Assembly: GCF_006542605.1 (NCBI RefSeq)
Contig: NZ_CP041223.1
Span: forward strand, 118,801 to 182,800
DNA: 64,000 nucleotides
From: Porphyrobacter sp. YT40
GTDB lineage: Bacteria > Pseudomonadota > Alphaproteobacteria > Sphingomonadales > Sphingomonadaceae
Direction: 5' to 3'
The first letter of the stretch is position 1. The number at the start of each line of letters is the position of its first letter. This document shows positions 1-8,893 of the stretch, piece by piece. The translations under genes were made by a program, and so were the position numbers. The notes beneath the pieces were generated by a model. It saw only the letters and a program-made list of their open reading frames with translations, had not been told where the DNA came from and did not search any database.

Positions 1-441
1 GATGTAGTAGTGAACGTGGTATTTGGCAGTGTTCTGCGACTTCCCACCGATCTGGGAGGAATCATTCGCATAGCCGTTACCGATGGCAAAGCCGGGATCG
101 AGCTTGATGCCGCCGAGGTTCGGAAAGCACCACGGCTTTGTCGACACATCGATCAGGCGAACCGGCTCCCAAAAGCCCATCGCGAGACCGATACGCGGCA
201 CCGGCGTTCCGCAGGCGCAAATCGGAAGATCGGGGTTCTTGGTATCCGCACGCGAGGACGGCCAGATCTTGAGCGAGCCGAGCGAGAGGGGAAACATGCA
301 GCCCCAGCACACATCGGTGACCGGGTTGACGAAACTGCCCGAGCACCGGCCCGGACCCGTGGGGAGCCCTTGCGCGGCGGCGGGAACCGCCAACGCGAAG
401 GCGGCCAGCGCCGCGATCGAGGCGAACAGCCTACGCAACAT
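1..441 (-). CDS. traU: TraU, F-type conjugation protein (partial)
   Basis: TraU is a periplasmic protein needed for F-type mating-pair formation and DNA transfer. About 147 N-terminal residues are visible and the gene runs off the left edge. The product starts with a cleavable signal peptide (MLRRLFASIAALAAFALA, cut near AAAQG) followed by a Cys-rich stretch (CSGSFVNPVTDVCWGCMFP, then CACG), as expected for a disulfide-bonded TraU. The ATG at 441 overlaps the end of the preceding small membrane-protein gene, so it belongs to the same coupled operon. Identification rests on family resemblance and on its position directly after traW and one small orf. Confidence 0.9.
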   Translation of the reverse strand, partial: MLRRLFASIAALAAFALAVPAAAQGLPTGPGRCSGSFVNPVTDVCWGCMFPLSLGSLKIWPSSRADTKNPDLPICACGTPVPRIGLAMGFWEPVRLIDVSTKPWCFPNLGGIKLDPGFAIGNGYANDSSQIGGKSQNTAKYHVHYYI

Positions 442-703
442 CGTCGCTGTCCCTGAACAACCAAGCATCGTCGGCTGCGTTCTTCTCCTGGACCCAGAGC
501 CATCCCTGAATGCCGACATAGGTGCCAACCGCCACGAACAGAGCGAGAGCACGAGAGCCCACAAGCGCCCGCAGTGGGCCGAAGAACAGGATCATGATGG
601 CAAGGACCGCGCAGCCGGCGATCACGCGGTACCGCGCGGCACGCCGCCCGCGGGTCTCGGGTGCGGCGAGCGGGGCCGGGACAAGGTCGCGCCACCCGCT
701 CAC
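431..703 (-). CDS. Small two-helix membrane protein in the tra operon
   Basis: This gene encodes about 90 residues of unknown function. I chose the GTG at 703 because it forms a GTGA overlap with the traW stop, the same coupling used through most of this operon. The protein has a basic N-terminal part (ETRGRRAARYR), then two hydrophobic segments around residues 27-42 and 50-69, and an acidic C-terminus (RDSDDVA). It sits between traW and traU, where F carries no gene. Its placement suggests an inner-membrane accessory of the transfer apparatus, but no named family is recognised. Confidence 0.6.
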   Translation of the reverse strand: MSGWRDLVPAPLAAPETRGRRAARYRVIAGCAVLAIMILFFGPLRALVGSRALALFVAVGTYVGIQGWLWVQEKNAADDAWLFRDSDDVA

Positions 704-1356
704 GAGGCACCGCCGCGGCGAGCGATCGCCTGTTCGGTGACCATCAGGATCTCGCCCCTCTGCTCGACGAGCGCCGGGGTATGGCGGATACCGAAGTGCC
801 CGGTCAGCTTGCCGCCCTGGTCGAAGTAGAAGCGCCGCTGGTGCGTCTTCATCAGCTCGAAGGGCGAACCATCGACAAAGATGATCTTCGCTTTCTGATC
901 GCTGCCGAAGCGCATTGCCCATGCGACTTCCGCGGGATCGTCACCATCGACGAAGACGAGCTTCTTGGAGAGTCCGGAAGCGGCGAGAGGGTTGACCCGC
1001 TGTCCTGCCACGGCGATCAGATTGCCCTTGTGATCGCGAATGTCGTTGTCGACGACAATGGCCGGATCGAATTCCCAGCTGCGCGTCTCGAGCGCGGGGC
1101 CGATGCCGGCGACAGGAACGGGCCGGTTGACCCGCTGCTTGACCCGGTCGGCGAAACGCTGGTTCAGCTCGTCGAGCTTGCCGGTGGCCTTGGCATCGTC
1201 GAGCCGCGCCTTGATGACCGAAAGCAGATCGGGTTCGATGACCGGCCATGTCTGGCCCATCTGTCCATGATCCACCGCGCGGCCAGGATCGACCGCTGGC
1301 GCGCTCGAGGCACCGACGAGGACCGGGAGGGCGGCAAGGAGAGCGACGCGCCTCAC
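700..1356 (-). CDS. traW: TraW, F-type conjugation pilus assembly protein
   Basis: TraW is a periplasmic F-type assembly protein that acts with TrbC and TraU. The product is 218 residues. The start is the GTG at 1356, which overlaps the traF stop (GTGA) and gives a good signal peptide (RRVALLAALPVLVGASSAPA). The body carries features common in TraW: a stretch ending in QTWPVIEPDLL, the acidic FVDGDDP segment, and IIFVDGSPFELM followed by FYFDQGGKLTGHFGIRHTPA near the C-terminus. Upstream is the signal-peptidase-like traF, downstream a small membrane protein and traU. Confidence 0.9.
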   Translation of the reverse strand: MRRVALLAALPVLVGASSAPAVDPGRAVDHGQMGQTWPVIEPDLLSVIKARLDDAKATGKLDELNQRFADRVKQRVNRPVPVAGIGPALETRSWEFDPAIVVDNDIRDHKGNLIAVAGQRVNPLAASGLSKKLVFVDGDDPAEVAWAMRFGSDQKAKIIFVDGSPFELMKTHQRRFYFDQGGKLTGHFGIRHTPALVEQRGEILMVTEQAIARRGGAS

Positions 1357-1874
1357 AGGATCGCCTGCCCGGTGCCGACAAGCCGGTCGCGGCATACGAA
1401 CCCGATGTGCGCGTAGCGGCTGTCGAAGCCGTCCTTATGGTGGGTGGCAGCGAACACGCAGCCCTCGGGAACGACGCCGAGCGGCCCTTCGGTAAGCGGA
1501 TCACCCCGCTTTGTGAGCGGCTTGGTCGCGGCGATCCGCGTCCCGTTGACGAAGACGTCGCGACCCTCGCGGGTAACCACATCGCCCGGAAGACCGTAGG
1601 CGACCTTGGCGAAAGGCTCAGGCTGGGCGCCGAAGTACTTCTCGGTGACCGCATCATGGCCCGGGTGGAAGATCACATAGTCGCCCCGGGCCGGGAAGCG
1701 CCCGGTCTCGACGAGGAACGCCCAGTTGGGAAGCGAATCCGTCGCGTTGACCATGAAGGCGTGGGTCTCGCTCCACTTCTGCAGCGAAGTGACGGCCGTG
1801 CCGATCGCGAACATCGCGGCAATGGCAAGCAGCTTGCCCTTCGTGGAGAGCCGCCGGGTCTTAGCGCTGGACAT
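1353..1874 (-). CDS. traF: TraF-type conjugative signal peptidase (S26)
   Basis: This is a serine peptidase of the S26 signal peptidase family, TraF subtype, likely to process the pilin or another exported transfer protein. It has 173 residues with one N-terminal membrane anchor (about residues 13-30). The catalytic serine lies in NATDSLPN (S47) and the likely general-base lysine is in PFAKVAYGLPGD (K90). The C-terminal DSRYAHIGFV corresponds to the family's DSR-G-V box. The ATG at 1874 overlaps the end of trbI by 14 bases. It lies between trbI and traW, as in related alphaproteobacterial F-type operons. It is unrelated to the thioredoxin-like F-plasmid TraF despite the shared name. Confidence 0.88.
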   Translation of the reverse strand: MSSAKTRRLSTKGKLLAIAAMFAIGTAVTSLQKWSETHAFMVNATDSLPNWAFLVETGRFPARGDYVIFHPGHDAVTEKYFGAQPEPFAKVAYGLPGDVVTREGRDVFVNGTRIAATKPLTKRGDPLTEGPLGVVPEGCVFAATHHKDGFDSRYAHIGFVCRDRLVGTGQAIL

Positions 1875-2388
1875 CGCCCTGGCCTCCCCCGTTCGAGGCC
1901 ATGAAGGCCTGCATCTCGTTCTGGACACGGACGGCCTGCGCCGGCTGCGGCCGGGGAACCTTTGCGTAGACGGCCGCCTTCACACTCTCGGTCACGTCGG
2001 GGACATCGCCGCCGATGATCGCCTCGTGAACGACGACGATCTTCCCATCCTTCGACAGCCCCTCGACGGTCTGGTCGAGGGCGGCCATGAACACCGCCGT
2101 TTCCTTGGCAGCGGTCTGCTCGTCCGAGGCGGAGCGCGCCTGGGCCTGCAGATAGTCTCCGATGATCCCCTGCAGTTGCAGCTGGACGAGGTCCTGTCGG
2201 CCATCGTCCCCCGCGACGAGGTTTTTAGTGACCCACGCCCCCCAGATGAACATCGCGATCGCGGCGACCAGGACGATGAGCTCGCGCGGCGAGAGACCGG
2301 CAAAGCCCTTGGCGCGTTGCTGAGGGATAGCGGCCTTGAACGAGCTCCGCTCAGCGACTTGGTCGGCGTTTTCGAACAGATCCGTCAT
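1861..2388 (-). CDS. trbI: TrbI, F-type inner-membrane protein
   Basis: TrbI of the F type is a single-span inner-membrane protein linked to pilus extension and retraction. This 175-residue protein has a cytoplasmic N-terminus, one hydrophobic segment (LIVLVAAIAMFIWGAWV, about residues 37-54) and a periplasmic domain holding the DGKIVVVHEAIIGGDVPDVT segment, which is the family's most typical stretch (a valine-rich strand before the VP-DVT turn). The ATG overlaps the previous gene by ATGA. The C-terminus (PRPQPAQAVRVQNEMQ) is proline- and glutamine-rich. Confidence 0.82.
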   Translation of the reverse strand: MTDLFENADQVAERSSFKAAIPQQRAKGFAGLSPRELIVLVAAIAMFIWGAWVTKNLVAGDDGRQDLVQLQLQGIIGDYLQAQARSASDEQTAAKETAVFMAALDQTVEGLSKDGKIVVVHEAIIGGDVPDVTESVKAAVYAKVPRPQPAQAVRVQNEMQAFMASNGGGQGDVQR

Positions 2389-2726
2389 GCGTCATCTCCG
2401 GTAAGACGGAAGGCTGCGCGCAGGGACGAGCGGCGGAAGACGCCGATCAGCGCGAAGGCGATCCCGAGGGTCGAAAAGAGGATGGTCTGAAACTGCGCCT
2501 GCCGCGCGCCGTCGGCAGCGACGTAGCGGGAGGCAAGATTGTTAAGCTGGAGCATCGTCCCGTCGATCGAGAAGCTGCCCAGCACGAAGAAGAACAGCGT
2601 CACGACACCGAGTGTCGCCATCAGCGTGGTCGCGCTCCAGCCTGCAACCCGGAGACCGATCGCGAGCGTGTCCTGTCCGCGCACGATCAGGCGCGCCGCG
2701 GAGGGATTTGCAGCCAGCGCGCTCAT
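2385..2726 (-). CDS. Unknown two-span membrane protein in the tra operon
   Basis: The product is 113 residues and has no recognised family. Two clear hydrophobic helices (about residues 30-52, with TLGVVTLFFFVLGSF, and 82-97, with FSTLGIAFALIGVF) flank a short extracytoplasmic loop, and the tail is basic (RRSSLRAAFR). The start codon at 2726 overlaps the traC stop and the stop overlaps the trbI start, both as ATGA, so it is an integral member of the transfer operon. It sits where F has small non-essential genes between traC and trbI. Confidence 0.65.
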   Translation of the reverse strand: MSALAANPSAARLIVRGQDTLAIGLRVAGWSATTLMATLGVVTLFFFVLGSFSIDGTMLQLNNLASRYVAADGARQAQFQTILFSTLGIAFALIGVFRRSSLRAAFRLTGDDA

Positions 2727-5278
2727 TCCGCCGCCTCCAGGAGCTCAAACTCCTCGGGGAAGGCAACCGCCTCGATCGCGTCCTGCATCGCGAAGCCACG
2801 ATGAACGTAGCTCTCGATATCGGCGAAGACGCCGGGGCTCGAAGAATAGAGCGTGGCTGAAAAGCGATCGAGGACAAGGCGGCCGATGCTTTCGGTGTCG
2901 GGTCCGCGGATGAAGATGTCCGAGTAATCGACGCCGTTGCGCTTCAGGCTGCGCAGAAGCGCCTCGGTCATGTTGTCCATCTCGAACCGGTCCGAATTGC
3001 GGAAGTCCGAGATCGTCTCCCCCTTCTGCTGGAGGATCAGGAACCAGTCCGAGTTTTCGAGCGCGGCGCGCGAACCTTCGGACTTGTAGTAGTCGTGGAT
3101 GGATTGCGTGGCGGTGATGAGCGAGCCGCCATACTTGCGACAGGTGCGAGAGTAGGTCTCGACGAAGTCGGCCATCGCCCCGCCCTTCAGCATCTGCCAG
3201 GCCTCATCGATGATGAGCGGCTTGGGAATCGAGCGGTCCATCCGGCGCATGACCTGCGAGGCGATGAACATGATCGAGGTCAGGACGACGCCGCGCAGTT
3301 CCTCGCGGGTGGCGAGGTCGGAAAGCTCGAAAACGGTCAGGTCGGCCGAGAGGTCGAGATTGGCATCGCCGAGGAAGAAACGACCGAAGGTGCCGCGCGC
3401 TGCAAACGGCAGCAACGAGGTCGCCAGATCGAAAGCGAACGGATGCTCGGCCTGCTTGAGCGCGTCGATGATGTGGTCGACAGTGCCGTCGCGGCCGTGC
3501 TCGTTCCACACCGCGTTCACCGCTTGGTCGATCAGGCCGCGCTCGGTATCGTTCAGGCGAGTCTCGTTGCGCGCCATCTGTGAAATAATCGACTTCAGCA
3601 TAGCCAGGCAGTCGACCAGATAATCGTCGTCGCCACCGGCGAGGTCCTCGTCGATCATCCGGAACGGGTTGATCGAGATGCCCGAAGAGAGCTTGAACTC
3701 GGTGAAGGTGCCGCCGAGCGCCTTCGCCATGTGCTCGAAGCTACGGCCGTCGTCGATGACGATGGTCTTCGCGCCGACGCCGGCAAAGCTCGCGGTCAGG
3801 TCCTGCAGAAGCACCGACTTGCCCGAGCCCGACTTGCCGGCGATCGCGACGTTATGGTTGCCCGCGCCGTTCTGGAACGGCGACCAGAACTGTGGCTGAC
3901 CGCGCCGCCCGATGAACAGCAGGTGCGGGATATTACCGCCGACGAACTCGCCCTGGATGGGCGCGATCGCCGCGACGTTGGCCGAACGCATGGTGCGCAG
4001 CCGCTTCATCCGCTTGTAGTCGCCATCGAGGCCGTCGGCGAGCATCAGCGGGAAATGCGCCATGAAAGCGGGAAGCTGGATGTGGGTCTCGTCGATCAGG
4101 TCCCACCCGCTCGCCTTGTAGAGCGCCTTCAGCGTCCGTTCGCACGGTTCGCCGCGGCCCTTGGGGGCGATGATCGAGACCGCGTAGTAGCAGGAGACGA
4201 GTTTCTCGCCCTGCTTGACCCGGTCCTGCACGAACTGCCATTCGGCAGCCTCGGTGCGAAGCTTGGGGACCAGCTTGACACCCTTGCCTTCGGCCAGCGA
4301 GCTGGTGCGCGCGAACTTGTAGCCTGCCTTGCTTTCCGAGGTCTCATGGCCAGGGATGATGCCGCAGACGGTTTGAAGCACAGGGCACGGCAGGTTGAGC
4401 TTGGCGTTGAAGATATCGCCGATGATCTTCTGCGTGTCCCACGGGGCCCAGCGATCGGGGAAGTTGCGCACTGCCATCGTGCGGATGTCGAAACGCTCCG
4501 GCACGAAATCCTTCATCTCGGGAACGCCTTCGACGCTCGAGCCGGTCGGCCGCAGCGACTGTGCATGAACGATGATCCGGTCCTTCTCGACGTGCGTCAC
4601 GAGATCGCGCCGGACGCATTGCTCGTTGATCGGATCGAAGCGGTTATAACCCGGGACCTCGTCGCCAGCGCCGGTCGAGGGCGCGAGGAACTCGTCGAAC
4701 AGGCGGATGAGATCGGTCGGCTCGAAATCGCGCACCGGCACGTCGATCGACTCGAGCGCTGACACGATGCCGTCGCGCATCGTGACGAGATCGTCGGTCG
4801 AGAGGCCCGAACCCTGCGAAATCCCCACAGCCATCACGACGCGGAAATTGCGCACGAAGAACGGACCGTCGCTTGCCAGCGTCGACCAGACACCGTTGCG
4901 TAGCTTGTCGATGCGGTGGCGCGCAAGCGTCTGGAAGACGCCCGATGCCTTGTAGCGCGGAAGCGCCCAGTCCTGCAGCTTCTCGGCGACGCGCGGGCTC
5001 GAGTAGTTCGTCACGCTGAACTTGGTGCCGGGCAGCAGGATATCCGAGAACAGCGACCCGATGACGTCGTTCACGCGGTCGTTGGCGCCGACCAGCGGCG
5101 CAAGCTCGAGGATGAAGCCCTTCGAGCGGACCTGGTGGAAGATGCGCTTGTCTTCATCGAAGGAGCGGTAGCCGAGAAAATGCGAGAGCATCGGCACTGC
5201 GGGGGGTCGCGAACGCTGCTCGGGCTTGCGACTGTCACCAACGACGAGGTCGACGATATTGCTGAAGGCCTGCCACAT
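2723..5278 (-). CDS. traC: TraC, type IV secretion ATPase
   Basis: TraC is the VirB4-class ATPase that powers pilus assembly at the inner membrane. The protein is 851 residues, close to the usual TraC length. The N-terminal half carries the TraC-type domain (LSHFLGYRSFDEDKRIF near residue 35). The Walker A motif is GKSGSGKSVL near residue 480 and Walker B is PLIIDEAWQML near 687, followed by the SRTCRKYGGSLITATQS segment and the QQKGE segment of the C-terminal ATPase lobe. The ATG at 5278 is preceded by GAGGAG, which overlaps the traV stop. Confidence 0.96.
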   Translation of the reverse strand: MWQAFSNIVDLVVGDSRKPEQRSRPPAVPMLSHFLGYRSFDEDKRIFHQVRSKGFILELAPLVGANDRVNDVIGSLFSDILLPGTKFSVTNYSSPRVAEKLQDWALPRYKASGVFQTLARHRIDKLRNGVWSTLASDGPFFVRNFRVVMAVGISQGSGLSTDDLVTMRDGIVSALESIDVPVRDFEPTDLIRLFDEFLAPSTGAGDEVPGYNRFDPINEQCVRRDLVTHVEKDRIIVHAQSLRPTGSSVEGVPEMKDFVPERFDIRTMAVRNFPDRWAPWDTQKIIGDIFNAKLNLPCPVLQTVCGIIPGHETSESKAGYKFARTSSLAEGKGVKLVPKLRTEAAEWQFVQDRVKQGEKLVSCYYAVSIIAPKGRGEPCERTLKALYKASGWDLIDETHIQLPAFMAHFPLMLADGLDGDYKRMKRLRTMRSANVAAIAPIQGEFVGGNIPHLLFIGRRGQPQFWSPFQNGAGNHNVAIAGKSGSGKSVLLQDLTASFAGVGAKTIVIDDGRSFEHMAKALGGTFTEFKLSSGISINPFRMIDEDLAGGDDDYLVDCLAMLKSIISQMARNETRLNDTERGLIDQAVNAVWNEHGRDGTVDHIIDALKQAEHPFAFDLATSLLPFAARGTFGRFFLGDANLDLSADLTVFELSDLATREELRGVVLTSIMFIASQVMRRMDRSIPKPLIIDEAWQMLKGGAMADFVETYSRTCRKYGGSLITATQSIHDYYKSEGSRAALENSDWFLILQQKGETISDFRNSDRFEMDNMTEALLRSLKRNGVDYSDIFIRGPDTESIGRLVLDRFSATLYSSSPGVFADIESYVHRGFAMQDAIEAVAFPEEFELLEAAE

Positions 5279-5284
5279 TGCGGG

Positions 5285-5941
5285 TTACTCCTCGACGGTG
5301 CCCGGGAAGCTCGCAGCCTGTCGGCGGGCCTTCGGCTGCTGGGCTTCAAGGCGCTCCGACACCTGCGACTGGATCTGCGCGATCGGATTGGGCGTCTGCG
5401 CCGAGGCGACCTGCGCCTGCCCCTCGGTGGAGCCGGAAGGAGCGGCATCCATCACGCCCGGCGCGATCGCGAGAAACGGCGGAGCGCTCTCGGCCGCAGC
5501 GAGCAAGCCCTGCGAGCGCCCGCGCGAAGGTCCGCGCAGCGCCATCGCTTCCATCGCATCCCCACGACCGGGGAGCAAAGCGGCGGTCCTGACGACGCGT
5601 CGTTCAAACGACGCCCCGGTTGCGTCGGTGTAACCAGGAAAAACCACGGCGAGTTCGTAGGTCGGCGCGGAGGTGGCAACCGGCGCAGCGGCGACCTGCA
5701 GACCCTGGACCGGTACGCCGATACCGTCGTCCATCCGGTAGGGACCGGCGGGATTGAGGAGATCGGTCGAGCTGGTCTCCTCGATGCGCGCAAGCGCGCT
5801 GTCGTCGATCACACTCGAGGGCGCACAGACACCGTCGGGCGCTGAACAGCGGAAGCTTCCGGCAACATTGGTGCCGAGCGTGGTGCAGCCGCCGAGAGCC
5901 GTCCCGAGAAGGGCGAGCGAGATAAGGGCCTTCTGGTTCAT
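5285..5941 (-). CDS. traV: TraV, outer-membrane lipoprotein of the T4SS core
   Basis: TraV is the VirB7-like lipoprotein of the F-type core complex. The 218-residue product has a lipoprotein signal (MNQKALISLALLGTALGGC, lipobox GGC at residue 18) followed by further cysteines (FRCSAPDGVCAPS) that match the TraV C-x-(7-8)-C pattern. The remainder is low-complexity, rich in Ala, Gln and Pro, which is typical of this poorly conserved protein. The start was chosen at 5941 because it overlaps the dsbC-like stop (ATGA) and gives the lipobox. Confidence 0.88.
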   Translation of the reverse strand: MNQKALISLALLGTALGGCTTLGTNVAGSFRCSAPDGVCAPSSVIDDSALARIEETSSTDLLNPAGPYRMDDGIGVPVQGLQVAAAPVATSAPTYELAVVFPGYTDATGASFERRVVRTAALLPGRGDAMEAMALRGPSRGRSQGLLAAAESAPPFLAIAPGVMDAAPSGSTEGQAQVASAQTPNPIAQIQSQVSERLEAQQPKARRQAASFPGTVEE

Positions 5942-6780
5942 GATGCGCTCCCTTCGAGCCAGCTTTCGAGGAATTCGCGCGGGCGGTACCCGTGGACCAC
6001 GGCTCCATCCTCGCGCACGATCACAGGGGTGCCGTTGAAGCCGTGCTTGCGCGCAAACGCCTCGTTGGCATCGAGACCGCTGGTGTCGCACTTTGCGCCG
6101 CTCGTTATGGCACCGCCGTCGTAGGCCTGCTCGACCGCGCGGCGCTTGTCGGGCGCGCAGATGACCGCTTCGGAAATCGGCCGGGTGCCAAGGACCGAGA
6201 TCGGACGCTCGACGACCTTCACATTGAGGGTCGCCAGCGTCTCGTGCAGCCGCTTGCAGTAGCCGCAGCGGAAGTCGCTGAAGACTGTGAGCGTTTTCGC
6301 GCCGCGGCCCATGACGACCGCTCCGCTCTTGGGCAACGCGGCCAGCGCGGCGGGATCGATCTGGCCGTCGTTACCGGAAGGGTTGCCCGGCGCCGCGGCA
6401 CGGGCCTGCTGCGAAGCGTCGTCGCCTTCGCTCTGCGATCCCCCTCCCCCGACCAGCATGTCGGGGTTCATCTCGAGCAGGCGCGCCGCAGTCAGATCCT
6501 GCTTGGTCTCCATATCGTAGACGCGGCCGATGATGAGGTAGCGCGCGCCATGATCGATGTAGAACAGGTTCTGCCTCGCCTGGACTTCGCACACGCCTTC
6601 GATCTTCTCGCAATCGATCGCGGTGATCTCGGTCTTGGGCAGGCGCTCGCTGAGTGCGGCCTTGACCAGTTCCGGATCGTTCGTGCCGGCGGCTTGTGCG
6701 ACTGCGGCGATAGCGGCGGCAGAGCTGATGAGGAGGCCCGCAACGAGCGCGACCTGCCAAGCTTTTCCCTTGAGTTCCAT
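5938..6780 (-). CDS. DsbC-like thiol-disulfide isomerase
   Basis: A periplasmic DsbC/TrbB-type isomerase, probably needed to fold the Cys-rich TraU, TraV and similar proteins. The N-terminal signal segment (residues 8-30) is followed by a DsbC-type dimerisation domain (YLIIGRVYDMETKQDLTAARL) and a Gly/Ser-rich linker. The thioredoxin fold has the active site CGYC (about residues 172-175, in FSDFRCGYCKRLHE) and a cis-proline loop (FNGTPVIVREDG). A TTG at 6792 is also possible, but the ATG at 6780 has GAGG six bases upstream, so I chose it. Location between traB and traV supports a dedicated transfer role. Confidence 0.9.
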   Translation of the reverse strand: MELKGKAWQVALVAGLLISSAAAIAAVAQAAGTNDPELVKAALSERLPKTEITAIDCEKIEGVCEVQARQNLFYIDHGARYLIIGRVYDMETKQDLTAARLLEMNPDMLVGGGGSQSEGDDASQQARAAAPGNPSGNDGQIDPAALAALPKSGAVVMGRGAKTLTVFSDFRCGYCKRLHETLATLNVKVVERPISVLGTRPISEAVICAPDKRRAVEQAYDGGAITSGAKCDTSGLDANEAFARKHGFNGTPVIVREDGAVVHGYRPREFLESWLEGSAS

Positions 6781-6788
6781 GTCGAGCC

Positions 6789-8090
6789 TCAATTCCTGAT
6801 GAAGGTGCCGTCGAGGAACACGACCTCGACCTGCGCACCGGTGGGCATCTCGACGACCGGCTGATATTGCTCGGCACGTTCGATGAGATAATCGGACAGA
6901 GTGGTTCCAGCGGTAGCGGCGCCACCTCCGATGGCCTGAATTCCAACCTCTTCTGCTGATGGAAGGACCGGATCTTGGGCAATTCGCGGAATCTTCGTCG
7001 CGGTCGAAAACGCGTTCCCGACGCCGCTAAACAGGCCGGCGATGAAGGCTTGGGTAGTTAAGCCGCCTTCTCGGCTCACGACCCTTCCACGAATTCCGAC
7101 CTTGCCGCCAAAAGCGATGAAGCCCTTGACCTCGGAGACCGCGAACCGGCCACCTGGTTGCGGGCAAGTCATGCGCTGCAGCTTGACATAGACCTTCTCG
7201 CTCGAGAGATCGCCGTAGGCCGCACCGTTGACCATGCAGCCCTGAACGCGCGTGGCGAGCAGCTTGCCGTCGCCATAGACAGAGCGCGCGGGTCCAGTGA
7301 CACGTAGCAGAACGGGCAGCGGGTCGCTCTGGCTGCGAGTGTTGGTGGTCGCATCGACACCGACCACCACCGTCGCCTTAGCCATTGAATTCGGCGGCAA
7401 ATAGTTCGGAGAGTCGGTGTAAATAGCAGGAGCGCTCGATGGGTCGATCCGCGATGCCGTCCCCGACGCTGTGGTGAACGACACCATCTTGACGTCGTTG
7501 CTGCGACGCATCGGCTGTGCCGCCGCCGCGCCAGCGCCCTGAGCGGTCCCGGGGGCAGAGGACACGCCCAAAGCCTGCGCGGCGGCGACCGGCCCGGGGG
7601 CGGTCGGGCGAGCGTTCCCGCGGCTCGCCTGCTGGCGGAGCTGCTGGTTCTCGCGTTCGAACGCCTCGAGGACACGCTGGCCGTCTCGGGCCATGGCGGC
7701 GTTCTCGTTGCGAAGGGTCTCGATTTCGCTCTGGAGCTGCTGGACCTGCCCGCCCTGGGCTTCGAGACCCTTCAGGCGCTGGTCCTGCGTGTTGATCTGG
7801 CCCTCGTACATCGCGACCCATTCCTGGTCGACGCGCTGGCGGTTCATGAGGGCATCGGTCGAGACCACGGTCTCGGTCCCACTTCCGGTCGCCTGCTCGA
7901 TATCCTCCTCGGTGTCGAGGACGTACATTGCACCGCAGATCGCGATCGCGCCGCCGAGCCCGAACATGAGCATCTTCTGGCGCTTCTGGGTCTGGGAGTT
8001 CTCGGCGATCGTGCCACTGGCATCGAGCGCGTCGTGCTCGTCCATCTCGGCGGCATCGAGATCCTTGGGTTTGCGCTTGAGGAAATCCAT
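6789..8090 (-). CDS. traB: TraB, T4SS core scaffold (VirB10-like)
   Basis: TraB is the VirB10-class protein spanning inner and outer membranes in the core complex. The 433-residue product has a charged cytoplasmic N-terminus, one transmembrane helix (about residues 40-58, MLMFGLGGAIAICGAMYVL) and a coiled coil (residues about 108-155, QVQQLQSEIETLRNENAAM). An Ala/Pro-rich linker precedes the C-terminal beta-domain (LPVLLRVTGPARSVYGDGKLL, VQGCMVNGAAYGDLSSE, GIRGRVVSREG). The GVGNAF segment after LFSG lies in the region expected to form the outer-membrane pore helices. Length and order match the F family. Confidence 0.94.
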   Translation of the reverse strand: MDFLKRKPKDLDAAEMDEHDALDASGTIAENSQTQKRQKMLMFGLGGAIAICGAMYVLDTEEDIEQATGSGTETVVSTDALMNRQRVDQEWVAMYEGQINTQDQRLKGLEAQGGQVQQLQSEIETLRNENAAMARDGQRVLEAFERENQQLRQQASRGNARPTAPGPVAAAQALGVSSAPGTAQGAGAAAAQPMRRSNDVKMVSFTTASGTASRIDPSSAPAIYTDSPNYLPPNSMAKATVVVGVDATTNTRSQSDPLPVLLRVTGPARSVYGDGKLLATRVQGCMVNGAAYGDLSSEKVYVKLQRMTCPQPGGRFAVSEVKGFIAFGGKVGIRGRVVSREGGLTTQAFIAGLFSGVGNAFSTATKIPRIAQDPVLPSAEEVGIQAIGGGAATAGTTLSDYLIERAEQYQPVVEMPTGAQVEVVFLDGTFIRN

Positions 8091-8095
8091 GATGC

Positions 8096-8893
8096 TTACC
8101 TTCCTGCAGGGACGACGACGTAGGCGGCGGTGGCCTGGCCCTTTGCGAGGTCGCGATTGGAGATGCTGACGGCGATTGCGCCGTCACCGGCGATGAGTTC
8201 TTCCTGCAGCGAGATCGGCGCATCGCCGGTGTTCTCGATCCGGAGGACCTTTCCGGTCATCGTCGGGCTGCGATATTCGCTGAGCAGCTGGACCTTGATC
8301 GCGCCCACATTAACCGGCGCGCGGGCCGCATCGCTGATCTCGAAACCGCTGACGGAACGCTGTTCGAACATCGCCCTGACCAGGCCGACCGCGCGATCGT
8401 CGAGCGAGGCGTTAGCCTGCAGCGTCTCGGGGCGGGCCTGCGGCCGCTCGACATCGGCGTTGGCGACGAACACTTGCACCGCCGCCTCGACCGCCACCTG
8501 GCAGTCGAACTTGTAGACGAAGCCTTTCTGCGTCGTGCCGAAGAACGAGATGTTCGGCTTCGCGTAGCCTTGCGGGACAGAGATATAGATGTCGCCGCGG
8601 GTCGGCTCGTGGACGATCGAGAAGTCCTCGCTCTCGATGCCGCTCTGGACCCGTGAAACCGAAACGAACTGGTCGTCCTTCAGCGAAATGCGGGTCAAGT
8701 CAGCCTTCGAGGCCTGGCACCGGACTTCCCCGTTATCCGCGACGAGGATCGTCTCGTCGGCGAGAGCCGGGCTGGCTGTCAGGACAAGCCCGCCGGCGAT
8801 AAGGGCCGCACCAGTCAGGCGCGAGAGGTGACACAGTCGCGAAGCCAGGACCGACCCCGATGCGAACATGAGCGCGGAAACGAGCGGGTTCAT
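8096..8893 (-). CDS. traK: TraK, T4SS core secretin-like protein (VirB9-like)
   Basis: TraK is the VirB9-like periplasmic core component that binds TraV and TraB. The protein is 265 residues with a long signal region; the hydrophobic core (LTGAALIAGGLVLTASPALA) ends near residue 45. The mature part contains DGEVRC-like and ISVPQGYAKPNISFFGTTQKGFVYKFDC segments typical of the TraK N-terminal domain, and a C-terminal beta domain (VLRIENTGDAPISLQEE). ATG at 8893 overlaps the traE stop by ATGA. Confidence 0.9.
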   Translation of the reverse strand: MNPLVSALMFASGSVLASRLCHLSRLTGAALIAGGLVLTASPALADETILVADNGEVRCQASKADLTRISLKDDQFVSVSRVQSGIESEDFSIVHEPTRGDIYISVPQGYAKPNISFFGTTQKGFVYKFDCQVAVEAAVQVFVANADVERPQARPETLQANASLDDRAVGLVRAMFEQRSVSGFEISDAARAPVNVGAIKVQLLSEYRSPTMTGKVLRIENTGDAPISLQEELIAGDGAIAVSISNRDLAKGQATAAYVVVPAGR

